64,000 nucleotides of DNA from Lotus japonicus (GCF_012489685.1 NC_080044.1:28810369-28874368); one strand, 5' to 3'. Shown: positions 11,456 through 24,030, counted from the first letter of the stretch. A program made the numbers and translations. The notes: generated by a model from the letters alone, not told the origin.

Positions 11456-12306
11456 TCAAGAAAACCCTAGACTTCCTTTCAATTTGTCAAATGTGCTTGC
11501 ATCAAAGGGTTTTGTAAAAATGTCAGCCAATTGCTTGTCTGTTGTAACATGTTCCAATGTGATGATCTTATCCTCCACCAAATCCCTAATAAAAGGGTGC
11601 CTAATGTCAATGTGTTTTGTTCTGCAGTGCTGAATTGGATTCTTGGGGATGTTAATGGCACTGAGATTGTCGCAACACAATGTCATGACATCCTGTTCAA
11701 TATCATACTCCTTGAGCATTTCTTTCATCCATATTAACTGAGTACAACTACTCCCTGCTGCAATGTATTCTGCCTCTGCAGTTGACAAGGATACACAATT
11801 TTGATTCTTACTAAACCAAGAGATTAGATTATTCCTTAGGAAGAAGCAACCTCCAGATGTGCTTTTCCTATCATTTTCACTACGTGCCCAATCTGCATCA
11901 CAATACCCTACTAAAGAAGAATTTGTATCACGAGTATAGAGAATATCATAGTCACTGGTGCCATTAATATACTTGAAAATTATCTTCACTTGCAGTAGAT
12001 GACTTGTCTTAGGTGCAGCTTGATACCTTGCACACACACCAACAAGAAACATTATTTATGGCCTGCTTGCAGTAAGATACAGTAAGCTACCAATCATGCT
12101 CCTATACAAAATTTGATCAACATCTTCTCCTTTTTTATCCTTGGTCAATTTAATATGAGTTGCAGCTAGAGTTCTTCTATGACCTGAATTTTCAAGACCA
12201 AACTTCTTGACTATTCCTCTAGCATACTTACTCTGAGTGATGTATATTAAATCCTCAACTTGTTTCACTTGCAGCCCTAAGAAATAGTTCATTTCACCAA
12301 CTAAAC
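11456..12306 (-). pseudogene. Element D pol: RNase H end
   Basis: Minus strand. LGLQVKQVEDLIYITQSKYARGIVKKF closes the reverse transcriptase (12056-12300). The RNase H follows at 11456-12052: [31 protein letters not shown] and CCDNLSAINIPKNP carry the usual Asp, Glu and Asp catalytic residues. The order and wording match intact copia pol. A frameshift separates the two blocks near 12054. The rest of pol continues at 16070 beyond the S2 insertion, whose edges fall within the codons of the MSF-GEMNYFLG motif. Not functional. Confidence 0.85.
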
Positions 12307-13560
12307 TGTAACACCCCGATTTCGGTGGCGTCACTTTAGTAACCAAAAAGAAAGTTTAAGCGGAAAAACGTGAATATATTTTTTTTTTGATAATGGAATA
12401 ATAAACTGAAAGAAATGAAACTCAACAAGAAAGGATAATCAGAACTAATATACAATAATAATTACAGCCCCCGCTGTAAGTAGCAACCTCGTCACGAGTA
12501 ACCTCCAGTGACGGAACGTAGAAAAGTGTAACGCCCGAAGGCAATATGTACAGACTAAAGTAAAGGTGAAGTGTCCGCAACACAAACCTCAAAAACAAGA
12601 ATGAGTTAGCCCAATCGGCCTAAAACAAGACCTCCTAAGTCCAACCAACTCTCTGTGATCCCCGTAGAGAACCACACAAAAAGCTATCGGTGGGAAACTA
12701 CCCTGTCCCCAAAGAAAACAAATGATGTTCAGAGCTAAGACTCTACTCCTACACTAATCCTATCTCGAGGAGTTCACACCAGCACTAAAACCTACATGCT
12801 AGCATGATCGTCGTCTGAATCTGAATCCAGAACGACCAAGTCTATGTACACCATACGTCCTCCTCTCGCAACCGCGATGCGCTCCTGTTCCAGCATCTCA
12901 ACCCTAGTTCCCCCCGAAGGGTGAACCATCGTGAATCAGTCCGCCATGGACATCTGACAAAGGGCGTAGTCCGTCAAAGCACACACAGAAGACGCGAGGG
13001 TCAACTCCAAAGAATTATGTAAATAATACTTCCAATAGATACAGATAAGAGATTAGCCACTTAGGCTTATAGATACAGATAAGAGATTAGCCACTGATGC
13101 CGGTTAACCCAGTTAACCAATATGCATTCCGGAAACGGATGGACATCAACGAGTCAATCCTAGCACCAGCAACGGTGGGACCATTTCCGCTCGCGTGCCT
13201 CTTACACCACACAAAGGTAGCCAGATCAGCATAAAACCCGAAGGCCTGCCATTTCGGTCTGCTACTAAGAATCACCGTAGTGTTCTTTTATGGAAATCCG
13301 GGTCTTATGACCATTTTGGAATCCACCGAGGTCCGGAGTTCGTCCCGTGTTAATACCTCAAAATGAGTGCATGAATGCAAAGTGATTAGCCAAACAACGT
13401 CTCCGACCTCACTCGACACGTCGCCACGTGTTCTAACTAACTTATTTGTCTCTAAAAAGAATACCCTAAGGTAAATGTCGATTCTGCGACAAAATACAAT
13501 TAATCATAAAAAGAGTGCAAACACTCACGATAACTCTTCGAGTCATCAATGCTCTCACGA

Positions 13561-13772
13561 AGTCTCACGCTTCAGTGGAGTCTCACACATTTACAAAGTC
13601 TCACGCTTCAGTGAAGTTTTATGCTTTCACAAGGTCTCACGCCTCAGTGAATTTACACACTTGCACGAAGTCTCACGCTTCAGTGAAGTTTCATGCTATT
13701 CACGAGGTCTCACGCCTCAGTGAAGATCCATGCTTTCCACGAGGTCTCACGCCTCAGTGAAGATTCTCGGCT
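13561..13772. repeat. Six-unit 36-37 bp minisatellite in S2
   Basis: Units start at 13561, 13597, 13633, 13669, 13706 and 13743. Each opens (A/G)GTCTCACGC(T/C)TCAGTG, and the two versions mostly alternate. ORFs read across this block are repeat translations, not genes. Confidence 0.9.
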
Positions 13773-15353
13773 CGTCCCTTGGATGGCTAAACAAACTGCT
13801 CAAAAGAGCGAAGGAGTATCAAGATACTCAGAACTTACAATTTTGTCAACACTTGGATCCGACGACACTTCTCGTTTTCCAAAACTAAGATTTGCATCCA
13901 AAGCTTCCTTTCGAGTTTATTATCATTATTTGAAGATTTAGAGGTTGTTTAATGTCTTATGAGTTTTCTTTACAAAATAATATCCTTTTAGTCTTATCGC
14001 AAATCTTATGTGTTTTCAACATCCCATAATCCCAATTAACTCCCCGAGAATGTCTCGATCCATTATAACCATAACAAGGCCCGAATCTCATTCGTCCTAT
14101 CAAACTTTCCCCAAAATCTCAAAATAAAATCGGCATGACCTGCCCGCTATTCTCACTACTCAGAATCACAGATATCAGTGAAAAGACATAATTAAATCAG
14201 CACAGTCAACAAACATGTCATATATCAACACTTCCTAGAATAATCACGTAGCACTTAGCATATAAAGCATGCATCACACATCCTAGATTACCCACTTAGC
14301 ACGTACCATGTAAATCAATCTCAAAAACATTCAGTAGATGAATCATCTACATTGTCAGCCGAAGCCTCAGAAAACATTTTTCCAATCAAACACAAACAAG
14401 TGCATAAACAGTAAATCAATGTCGAAAGCATCGACCCTAAGCATTAACTAAGGATTCAGTGAGAAGCCCTCACCTGAAGATTCTCTAGGGTGATCTTCGA
14501 GAGTTCCTTCACAATCAATGTCTTGCTCTTCAGGAAATTCCTCAAAAGCACCTTTAGAGCAAAACCACAGAAATCAATCACAATGAGTCAGAAACTCAGC
14601 AAGCAATAGGTACTAGGGTTACTCGAAGTAGTATATACTCCGAGGTACGATAATCTAGCGCGAAAGGACAAGTTTTCGAAAAAGGAATTTTCCTTCCTCC
14701 CTCCTAGGGTGCTCGGCCACTATTGGTAATTAGGTGGGTCGATTTTTCTTCGATCAAACTTGGTTCCTAGGTTATCATTAGTCGTAACTAAGGGTATTCT
14801 AAACTCGGAAAAATTATCGGATCAAAAACTGTCGCAGGGGTATTTTGGTCAATATTTTTAGCTCAGAATTTCAAAACTGAAATTTCGAAAAACAAATTGG
14901 ATGGGGACGTCACCAACGACGTTTATGACAACTAATCCTACTAGCACTAAGCTACGGCGATAGTTTTTAGTCCAAAGGACGAAGCTTTGCCCCAAAATGG
15001 GTATTTTAAGCAGAATTGAAGCTCGACGGTAGTTTTTCGAGAATCGGCGCAGTATTATTCGCTAAACATACTAAGGAGAACGTAGGGAAGATGTTTAGAT
15101 AGAAAAATGAAGTTATCAGGATAGTTTTGCAAAAACCTCAAAACTATGAGCACAGAAAGACATAGTGAAAAGCTACGGAAAAGACGATCAGAGGTAAGGA
15201 TTAGCGACTATACCTCGATACCTTGAAGTAGCAACTGTTTAATCAAGGATCAAGCAAGAAATGAAGAAAATCTCTTCTTCCTCTTCCTTCAATGAAGCTC
15301 GCGGCCTTGGAGAGAAAATGGTGGAGTTTTTGTGATTTTTCTCACTTTTCTTG

Positions 15354-15364
15354 CTATATATAGA
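15354..15364 (-). promoter_or_regulatory. TATA box of S2 LTR
   Basis: Reads CTCTATATATAG on the minus strand, about 706 bases from the U3 end at 16069, as in the other S copies. Confidence 0.5.
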
Positions 15365-16069
15365 GGATGGAAAAACGCGGGAAAATGAAAGTTTCGCGAT
15401 TCCGATTTTTCCGGCTTCATTCTCCGTGAATTCTAAGATAGGTTTTGGCGAAAGAATTCCAAAACTAAAAAGAGGTTTCCTTGTATTTTAGGTGGCTAAT
15501 GCAAAGTCGGTGTAAAACTATATTACCCGATAAGTTACTTTTTGCATTGAATGTCGGAATAGAAAACTTCCTACTGAAGAAAGATTGAGATCATCAAGAG
15601 AAATGGGTGTATGCGTGTGGAATCTTCATCTGAAGTTCCGAATAGAAAAAGTCTTCATCGTCGGTTGATTCTAGGGTTTTGAACTATCAGGGTTTTAGTT
15701 TCGGCAAACTTCCGAGGATTGGAATCGGACGTTCGTAGATTCTAAGGTTTCGCCTCGAAACGATTGTCGTATAAGGAATAAGAGAAGTTCTAACATTTCT
15801 CTGAAGATTTTTGGAATTAATTTCCATCGTGACTTTAAGTGAAAACTAGCTATTTACTAGGGTTTCTGCCCTAGGTTTAAGCGTATATCGATCGTGCTAT
15901 ACCTTTTATCGATTTTGCTACAATCCTTAGACTTTTCCTGAACTTTCTCCTTCTTAAATTTGTTTCATTTGATCAACTCTTGTTCAGGTTTCCCTTCACG
16001 ATACGTCAAGCCTGATTGTAAATGGAAATCTCTTCCACTTATTCTAAGCTTAAAAACTTGGGCCTTACA

Positions 16070-16689
16070 AAACTCATTTCGAACTCAGACTTCATTTGTT
16101 GAACGAAATGCTCCACCATTGTGTTCGACATTCCTCTAAAAACAATATCATCCACATAGATCTGTGCTATCATGAGCATCCCTTTGTCATTTTTCACATA
16201 CAGAGTCTTGTCTATTCCCCCTTTGCAATAGCCATTGTTGACAAGAAATTCTGTGAGCCTCTCATACCAAGCCCTTGGTGCTTTTTTTAATCCATATAGT
16301 GTCTTTCTCAGCTTGTACACATGATCAGGATATTTAGGATCTATGAATCCTTTTGGATGCTCAACATACACTTCCTCATTCAAGTACCCATTCAGAAAAG
16401 CACTCTTTACATCCATCTGATATAATCAAAACTTTAGCAGACAAGCAACTCCCAACAAGAGTCTGATAGATTCTAGTCTAGCCACTGGAGCAAAAGTATC
16501 ATCAAAGTTGACTCCTTCTATCTGAGTATAGCCTTGAGCAACTAATCTTGCTTTGTTTCTGATGACAATACCATGTTTATCCCACTTGTTCATGAAAATC
16601 CACTTAGTGACAATAATGTTTGCATTCTCAGTTCTAGAAACCAGATCCCAAACTTCATTTCTCCTGAACTGTTCTAGTTCTTCTTGCAT
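16070..16689 (-). pseudogene. Element D pol: reverse transcriptase
   Basis: Minus strand. The 16426-16689 piece has [45 protein letters not shown] and [11 protein letters not shown]. The 16039-16416 piece has [33 protein letters not shown] and the catalytic YVDDIVF. A frame break separates them at about 16420. It continues into RNase H at 12306 once S2 is removed. It would copy element RNA into DNA inside the particle. The family is Ty1/copia, judged by motif order (integrase before reverse transcriptase). Inactive because of frame breaks and insertions. Confidence 0.85.
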
Positions 16690-16824
16690 AAAGTTTATCC
16701 ATTATTCATCAGTTAGTGCTTCCCTAACATTCTTGGGTTCCATCATGGACATGAAACATGCATGTGCAATAAGATTTATGGACCTAGTTGTCACACCTTC
16801 ATGAGGATCACCAATAATGTTTTC

Positions 16825-17757
16825 TTAAGGACGTATCTTCTGGATTCTGATTGAAGGAGCTTTATTTGAAGAAGCTAGCTTATCTTCTTGTTCATTTGCA
16901 ATTGTCTCAGACATGTTGTCGAGGACATCTGCTGGGACATCTTCATCTTTAGTGCTATCATCACCTTCCACCAAAATCCTTTCCTTCATTTCACCTGGCA
17001 CATCATCTACTATCACATTTACTGATTCCATCATAGTTTTAGTACGAGTATTAAACACCCTATAGGCTCTGCTGTTTGTAGAATAGCCCATGAATAATCT
17101 TACATCACTCTTAGGAACAATCTTTCTTCTTTGTTCGCGATCTGCAAGAATATAACCTTTACTCCCAAAAACATGGAAGTATTTCACTGTAAGCTTTCTT
17201 CCTTTCCATAATTCATACAGTGTAGAGGATGTTCCTACTCCAATAGTAACTCTATTATGAATATAGCAAGCAATATTCATAGCTTCACCTTAAAACTAAT
17301 AAGGAATCTTTTTGGCATGTAGCATAACTCTAGCGGATTCCTGCAGAGTTCTATTATTCCTTTCAACAACTCCATTTTGTTGAGGTGTGATAGGAGCTGG
17401 AAACTCATGACTAATTCTTTCTGATCCACAGAATTCAGGGAATTTAGAATTCTCAAACTCCTTACCATGATCACTCCTAATTCTTACAATGACACAACTC
17501 TTCTAATTTTGAAGTTTCAAACATAGGTTCTTGAAGATTTCAAAAGTATCTGACTTTTCTCTAATGAAATCCACCCAAGTATACCTGGAAAAATCATCAA
17601 CACAAACAAACACGTACCTTTTTCCTCCCAGACTTTCCACTTGCCTGGGACCTATGAGATCCATGTGCAACAGTTCAAGGACCTTTGTTGTGGTCTGATG
17701 TTGGAGCTTCTTATGGGACATCTTGGTTTTTTTTCCAATCTGACATTCTTCCTTCAC
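16825..17757 (-). pseudogene. Element D pol: integrase
   Basis: Minus strand. The 17503-17757 piece has LLHMDLIGPRQVESLGGKRY (first core Asp) and VDDFSRYTWVDF. The middle part (17277-17474) is in shifted frames. The 16825-17280 piece has NIACYIHNRVT, TLYELWKGRKLTVKYFHVFG and an acidic linker DDSTKDEDVPADV before reverse transcriptase. Integrase would join element DNA to the chromosome. At least two frame breaks are visible. Confidence 0.8.
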
Positions 17758-18438
17758 CTATCTTCAACTTAGGCAGACCTCTTATGGCTTCTTCAGTGAT
17801 GATCTTCTGCATATTCTTGAGATTGAGATAACCCAGTTTTTAATGCCACAGATTTATCTCATCTTCTTTAGAAGTTAAGCATCTTGAGATGTGAGACTTC
17901 TCCTGTGAGATCCACATATAGCAATTATCCTTTGATCTGACTCCTCTCATTAGCACTTCTTGATCATCTGTAGTAACAACACATTCTGTTTTACTGAACT
18001 TCACATCAAGCTCTTGATCATAGAGTTGACTTATGCAGATTAGATTGGCAGTTGACCCTTTAACAAGTAACACATCAGTCAAATCAGGAGATCCAGAACC
18101 TACAGGTCTTCCAATTCCCTTGATCTTCCCTTTGGCTCCATCTCCAAAAGTGACATAGCTGCTTGAGTGACCCTTGATATTTTCCAGATAGCTCTTGTCT
18201 CTTGTCATGTGTCTTTAACATTCACTGTGAAAATACCAGTCTTCCCTTGATGAAGCTCTGAAGGATGTGTGAGCAATGAGACTTGAGAATTCACCTTTAG
18301 GTTTCCATTTCTTCTTCACCTGGGTGCTCTATGAGTTTCTTGGTTGATTTGGTATCTGAGGATAACCATATAGCTTGAAACAGTAAGGCCTTATCTGACC
18401 ATTTCTCCCACAATAGTGACATCTCCATGAGGCACTTC
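17758..18438 (-). pseudogene. Element D: Gag zinc knuckle and protease, active site destroyed
   Basis: Minus strand. Next to the S3 insertion edge, at about 18380-18430, is a CCHC-like stretch CHYCGRNGQIRPYC. The protease signature follows. Where intact copies have [13 protein letters not shown], this one reads WYFHSEC, a stop codon, then RHMT, so the catalytic Asp is His and the frame stops. Homology continues at 17840-18208 with VTFGDGAKGKIKGIG, LLVKGSTANLICISQLYD and a final NLWH at the integrase junction. Cannot be an active protease. Confidence 0.8.
18434..18438. repeat. Target-site duplication of S3 (left)
   Basis: ACTTC at 18434-18438 is repeated exactly at 22346-22350 on the other side of the insertion. 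Confidence 0.85.
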
Positions 18439-19146
18439 TGTGAGACTCGGATTTTAAAAGCTTAGAATAAATTAATTAATTTCCTGTTCACAATTAGGAT
18501 TTAATACAACGTGAAAGGAATTTACATAAGTGGTTGCTGTTTAAAAATAATTTAATGAAGAACAAAATTCATGGATTAATTAATTCTATCCCTGTAGTCA
18601 ATTTAGTCGATAACTTGACTCATTTACATGACTGTCTTAGAACGAGAGCGGTTATATAGAGCCAAAGTACTCTTAAAACACTGTAGAAATTAAGTCATAA
18701 GAATTCTGGAGATATACATAATTGCTTGTATACCTTCCTACGACAAGCAGATTAATACGAAACCTTGGAATGTATGAACGACAAATTCCAATGCTCGGAA
18801 GTTTGCCGAAACCGAAACCCTGATAGTTCAGAAACCCTAAAATCAACGGACGATAAAGACTTTTTCTATTCGGAGCTTCAAATAAAGATTTCATCCGCGC
18901 TCGCCCACTCTAATCGACGTTCCAAATCTTTCTTCAGAAGGAAGTTTCTGCATCCGAGGTCAAAACCATAAAGTTCATTTTAAGCCGGTAAACATTAAAA
19001 ATAAGCCTCGAAAACCAAAAATCATACTGATATTTCTTTGAAGAATTAGAAGATTCAGCGGGAAGAATATCGTGTCTAAAATATGTTGGAATCAGTAGAA
19101 AAAATCGGAATCGCGAAATAATCATTTTCCCGCATTTTCCCTTTCC

Positions 19147-19155
19147 TATAAATAG
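19147..19155 (+). promoter_or_regulatory. TATA box of S3 LTR
   Basis: TATAAATAG, 708 bases from the U3 end at 18439. Confidence 0.55.
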
Positions 19156-20890
19156 GTGGAAAAATGAAAAAAAAAAAAACAAAACAAAAAAACCCACCCA
19201 AAAACCCCAAGGAGGCCGCGAGCTTGGAGGAGGAAGGAGGAGAAAAGATTTTCGCCGTTTCTTGCCTGATCGTTGCACCGTTCGTTGCTACGCGTAGACC
19301 TCGAGGTACTGATGCTAATTCTTACCTCTGATCGTCAATTCTGTCGCTTTTCTCTATGTCTTTCTGTTCTCAAAGTTTTGAGCTTTTTGTAAAACTGTCC
19401 AAATAACTTGATTTCAGTGTCTAAACTTATTGCCTACATGCCCAAGAGCATGAATATCCGGTTGTTTTCTGCTGAATCTCGCCGAAATGCCGCCGAATTC
19501 CAATTCTGCTTGAAAAACCCATTTTGAGCCAAAGTTTCGTTCTTTCGGTTTAAAACTCTCGACTTAGCTTAGTGTCAGTAGGATTAGTTGTCATAAACAT
19601 CGTTGGTGACGTCCCCATCAAATTTGTTTTTCGAAATTCCAATTTTGAAATTCTGAGCTGAAAATAATGACCAAAATACCCCTGTGACAGTTTTCGATCC
19701 GAAAATTTTTCTGAGCTTAGAACCGTCTTAGTTACGACTAATGATAACCTAGGAACCAAGTTGGATCGAAGAAAAATCGGCCCACCTAATTGTGCATAGT
19801 GGCCGAGAGCTCCTCATCAAGGGGAGGAAAATTTCGTTTTTCGAGAACTTGTCTTAACGCGTTAGATTGTCGTACTTCGGAGTTTGTAATGTTTCGTGTA
19901 ACCCTAGTACGTATTGTTTGCTGAGTTTCTGACTCATTGTGATTGAATTCTGTGATTTTGCTCTAAGGTTCGTTTGTGGAAACCTTGGGCTTGACTGAGC
20001 AAGCTTGTGAGCGAGACCTGCATCGCGAGACTAGAACAACTCGAGGTTAGGGCAACTTACTTACTAGCTATTTGTATTGTAGGCGTCGATAACTTCGACT
20101 TGAATATTGCTTGATATTGAATATTGCTTGGATATTGTTTATCGCTTTGAATTGGAAAATGTTTTCTAGAGGCTTCGGCCGAGTGAACTTATATGAGACG
20201 TGTGTCTCCGTTTTCTGAGAGGCTTCAGCCGTTTACTGGTTTCTGTCTTATCGCTTTCTAGTGGATATGACAAGGTTATGCTTACAGCACTGCCATATTG
20301 ATTCATCGCTCGATGGAGCTTGATGTATTTGCGTTATGATTAAATTGTGCTGACTATATTCGTGCATTTTGATGCCACTTTTGGAGTGTAGAATACACTT
20401 ACCTTCGTCATGACAAGGACGGGTTTGTTTTGGGAACGTTTGTTAGGTCGGACCAAGATTCGAACCTTCATTGTTTTAGGGGATCTAGTGTTCTCGGGGA
20501 GTTGTTTGGGTTTGATGGGAACTTTGAACTTATAGAGTTTTGGACCGAAAATAATCATAATCTGTTTTATGTAAATAAATCCATAATATATTTATTAACA
20601 AGGTAATGCTTTTAATTAATGACGATGATTCAACGGAAAAGACTTAGGGATGAAAGTGAGTTTGGAAAACGGGAATGGGTCGGTGATCCTAGCTTTGGGA
20701 ACTTTGTTTTGAAAGGTGTTGGAAATGAAAACTGAACTTTGGAATTAACGACATAATGGACTAATTCACGATGAAACATTTTACCTAATAAGGGAACTAT
20801 TTTTAAGGGAACTCATTTTATGGAAAAGAATTTGAAGACGGGCTTTAGCCAAGGGTCTGGGCGTTAGTAAGGTACCTAGTAGAGTACTCT

Positions 20891-21299
20891 TGGCACAACA
20901 GGAAGTGACGGTCAGCCGCGTAGAGTTGTATCGTTCCTGTTGATGTCTGGCGTAGCAAGCAGGATGGTTGCACCCGTAGGGTCACAACCGACTTGACTAT
21001 AGCCTAGGTTTCTCGTTGCAGAAGCTTTTGGTCAATGAACCAATTTTTACCCGTGAGGACGAATCGTTGTTTTGCAAATCATATTGCACTCATGTATACA
21101 CGCGATGAAGTGCCAAGTGGAGTACTTCGGTATAGCAGGAAGCAACGATCAGCCGTGTAGAGTTGAATCGGTCCTGACTATACCTGGCACAACAGGAAGT
21201 GACGATCATCCGTGTAGAGTTGTATCGTTCTTGCTGATGTCCGGCATAGCAAGCAGAAATGGTCGAACCGTGTAGAGTTGGATCGTCTTGACTATAGCC
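20891..21299 (+). repeat. Interspersed ~58-bp tandem repeats in S3
   Basis: About five units start near 20891, 20948, 21129, 21185 and 21241. They share GGCA(C/T)A(A/G)CA.G, CGTGTAGAGTTG.ATCG and (T/C)TGACTATA. They occupy the same relative place (about 1.05-1.45 kb from the LTR 3' end) as the unrelated 36-bp repeats in S2. Confidence 0.75.
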
Positions 21300-22345
21300 A
21301 AAGGTGATAAACGACACCCGAGCAGAAATGGTTAAACACGAGGCCAGTGTTACGACCGTCTCGAGGTGCCCAACCTTTAAGTGGCAATACCGTTGGTTTG
21401 TCCCGTCGCCAAGCAGAGTGACGTTACTCGGTTTTGTGTCAGCATGTGCTGCATTGGCACAAAATGCATCTTATTATGATTGACGTTGTATGACATATCA
21501 TGCACTCTAACTATAGTTGTTGAGATCTGATGATTTGATGTTGATAAACATCGTTATGTGCTTTGATGATTGAATTGTGTAAGAGATTCGATAACATGCT
21601 ATGTATATACCTTAGGGTAGGCAATACATAACTTATATGTATATATACAACATACATATATACCCCTTTATCGCATGTTGATTGTATATCTATTGTATTC
21701 TGTAAGTTGACCCTAGCGCCTTGGCTTTGTTTGTATGTTTGTGTTTGGGCGGTCGGCCTGCTGCCAGGCGTCCGTCAGCCGGTTCGTGATGATTCCTTGT
21801 GCGGGAAAGACCCGGAGCGAAACGACTATTACTGAATATTTCGACGAGGACCCGGACTTCATGCCTAATCGAGGGAGGGTCGATTATAGTAGTGTGGGAT
21901 ATGGGTGGTTAGAGTCTTTTGAGTTGGTTGTTACTGTAATAGCTCTGATTCGTCATTCATATTTTGGTGCAGGGTAGGTCCCCGACACGTTACTTTCGTG
22001 TGGTTCTTCGTAGTTGGGAATCACATGGAGTAGTCGGTTGTAGAGGTCTGGAGGAGGCCATCTGGGGCTGACTATTCCCTTCTGTCACTTGTGTAATATT
22101 TCGAACTAATTATGCTTTCTGAAAACTTGTAAACCTTGCCGTCACTTGAGGATACTCGTGACGATGCTTTTAGTTACAACAGGACTGTAATAGTATTGTA
22201 TATTAGTTTATGTTTATCGCATTTTGGGGTTGAGTCTTTAGTTTAAAATGTTCTTATTTCTAAAACGAAAAAAAAATATACCTGCATTTTCCGCTTTATT
22301 TTATTTTCAAGTTACTAAGTGACACCCGGGAATCGGGGTGTTACA

Positions 22346-22350
22346 ACTTC
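22346..22350. repeat. Target-site duplication of S3 (right)
   Basis: ACTTC, exact copy of 18434-18438. Confidence 0.85.
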
Positions 22351-23965
22351 TGACACTTTTGTACTGAGGAGTCACATGTCGAGACACATGCTGGGACATC
22401 AGTCCTAACAACAGTCTGTTGCTTGGTTTCTTGAATTCAGATTGTTTTTCAGCAGCTACAAATTCCTTTGATACCTTCTGACCTTCCTTGTTTGCAGTCC
22501 TGTAGTCAAAACCAATACCCTTCATACTTATCCCTTGTTTGCTTGTTTCCATAAGAATCTCGTCTAGCATATCAGAACCATTATTCAGCATTCGAAGGGA
22601 CTTGTGTGTGGTTTCAAGCTTGTTCTTCGGAGATGCTACTTCCTCCTGTAACCCTGCATTAACACCCATCAACTTTACCTTTTCAAGAGTATCAATGTAT
22701 TCCAACTTTAATTTCCAGTCATCAAGCTCTTCTTTCAGCTTAGTACTGATCTCATAAGGCTTTTCCTTTTGAGAGGTTAGCTGTTCTATTTCACTTTCCT
22801 GCTCTCTCACACGTTTACATGCTTCCTTCCACTTGTTATGCAATAGCCTATATGTCTCAGCTCGTTCTTCATCAGTTATATCCTCTTCACTAGTGTTAGG
22901 TTTATCAATCATTCCAGAGAATGCAGTAACCTTGTTAGCAGAGATCTCATTTTCCTCATTTGTGTCTTCATCTGATCAGGTTACCACCATGCCTTTCTTC
23001 TGCTTTTTAAGGTAGGTAGCACATTCAGTTCTAATGTGTCCATATCCTTCACATTCATGACACTGCACTCCTCTATTCTGACCAGATTTATCTTCCTCTT
23101 TGGCCTTTCGCTGAAAGTTAGAGGATTTAGAGTTGTCGAACTTCATGTCTTGGACATTAGACTTTGTTCTCCTGTCAATCTTTCTCAAGGCTCTATTAAA
23201 CTTTCTCCCAAGAAAAGCTAGAGCTTCCTAGAGGTTTTCACCTTCACAATCAATATCATCATCCTCATCAGTGTTTGGCACAAAAGCAATGCTCTTATTT
23301 TTCTTCTCAGTCTTGTCACCAAAAGTTAACTCATATGTTTGCAGAGATCCAATGAGTTCATCAACCTTCATGCTACTAATGTCTTAAGCTTCCTCAATTG
23401 CAGTGACTTTCATAGCAAACTTCTTGGGCAGGGACCTCAAGATTTTCCTCACAAGTTTCTCATCTGACATAGGTTCTCCCAAGGCAAATGATGAATTAGC
23501 CAAGTCACGCACACACATATGAAATTCTAAGATTGTTTCCTCTTCAGTCATCCTCATGTTCTCAAACTGAGTAGTAAACATTTGAGGTCTTGACATTCTC
23601 ACTCTAGTTGTTCCTTCATGTGCAGTCTTCAGAATATCCCATGCTACCTTAGCAACAGTACAAGTATTGATAAGTCTAAACATATTCTTGTCGACACCAT
23701 TGAAGATGGCATGCAAAGCTTTAGAGTTTCCCAGAGCAGCTTCATCTTCTTCTTTTGTCCATTCTTCCTCAGATTTTTCAGCTGTCACGATTGAACTCCC
23801 TTCAGTTTGTTCCTTGGTGGGATGTTTCCAAACTTTGACAATTGTTTTCCAAGTCTTGCTGTCAATTGACTTGAGAAAGGCAGGCATGCGTACTTTCCAA
23901 TAGTCATAGTTAGTAACATCCACAATTGGTGGCCTGTTGACCGATCCTCCCTCCTTATTGTCCAT
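22346..23965 (-). pseudogene. Element D gag
   Basis: The minus-strand start is at 23965 (MDNKEGGSVNRPPIVD, then YDYWKVRMPAFLKSID), matching the Gag N-terminus of plant copia elements. The UBN2-type core runs to 23384 (WDILKTAHEGTTRVRMSR, FHMCVRDLANS, LPKKFAMKVTAIEEA), then a stop. Homology resumes with CHECEGYGHIRTEC, a CCHC zinc knuckle, at 22976-23188. A coiled-coil segment (KWKEACKRVREQESEIEQL, EKVKLMGVNAGLQEEV) follows at about 22350-22912. The coding order continues across the S3 insertion to the second knuckle at 18430. Gag would build the particle and bind RNA. Broken by at least two stops or frameshifts. Confidence 0.8.
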
Positions 23966-24015
23966 GAGAACTAAATCTATTTTCCCTGGAGCTGACCCAA
24001 CCAGAACAGGGTGTC

Positions 24016-24030
24016 TGCTATGATGTCAAT
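24016..24030 (-). other. Degenerate primer-binding site of element D
   Basis: The minus strand reads TTGACATCATAGC right after the LTR end at 24031. It shares TTG, ATCA and AGC with the initiator tRNA-Met site TTGGTATCAGAGC. Confidence 0.55.

Larger units (their letters stand above)
12307..16069 (-). mobile_element. Solo-LTR family S, copy S2, inside D pol
   Basis: The plus-strand edge is TGTAACACCCCGATTTC at 12307; the other edge is ...TTGGGCCTTACA at 16069. Flanks are TAAAC (12302-12306) and AAACT (16070-16074), giving a 4-base AAAC duplication or an imperfect 5-base one. Removing the insert rejoins the reverse transcriptase motif EFEMSFVGEMNYFLGLQ. Body 3763 bases, no meaningful ORF. A minus-strand TATA box lies at about 15354-15364, about 706 bases from the U3 end. 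It holds 36-bp tandem repeats at 13561-13772. Best read as a solo LTR; the parent lineage is unknown. Confidence 0.7.
18439..22345 (+). mobile_element. Solo-LTR family S, copy S3, inside D gag
   Basis: 3907 bases from TGTGAGACTCGGATT to AATCGGGGTGTTACA, flanked by an exact 5-base duplication ACTTC. Removing it rejoins D gag. The last 15 bases, reverse-complemented, match 10 of the first 15, so the termini form an unusually long inverted repeat for an LTR. A TATA box lies at 19147-19155, 708 bases in. The body aligns with S2 in reverse orientation near both ends. No coding capacity, primer site or polypurine tract, so a solo LTR is the simplest reading; the parent element is unknown. Confidence 0.8.

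Noticed and set aside
13475..13941. Overlapping 81-82 codon ORFs with repeated SHASV/SRFSE motifs
   Set aside because: They are translations of the 36-bp minisatellite in a non-coding LTR.
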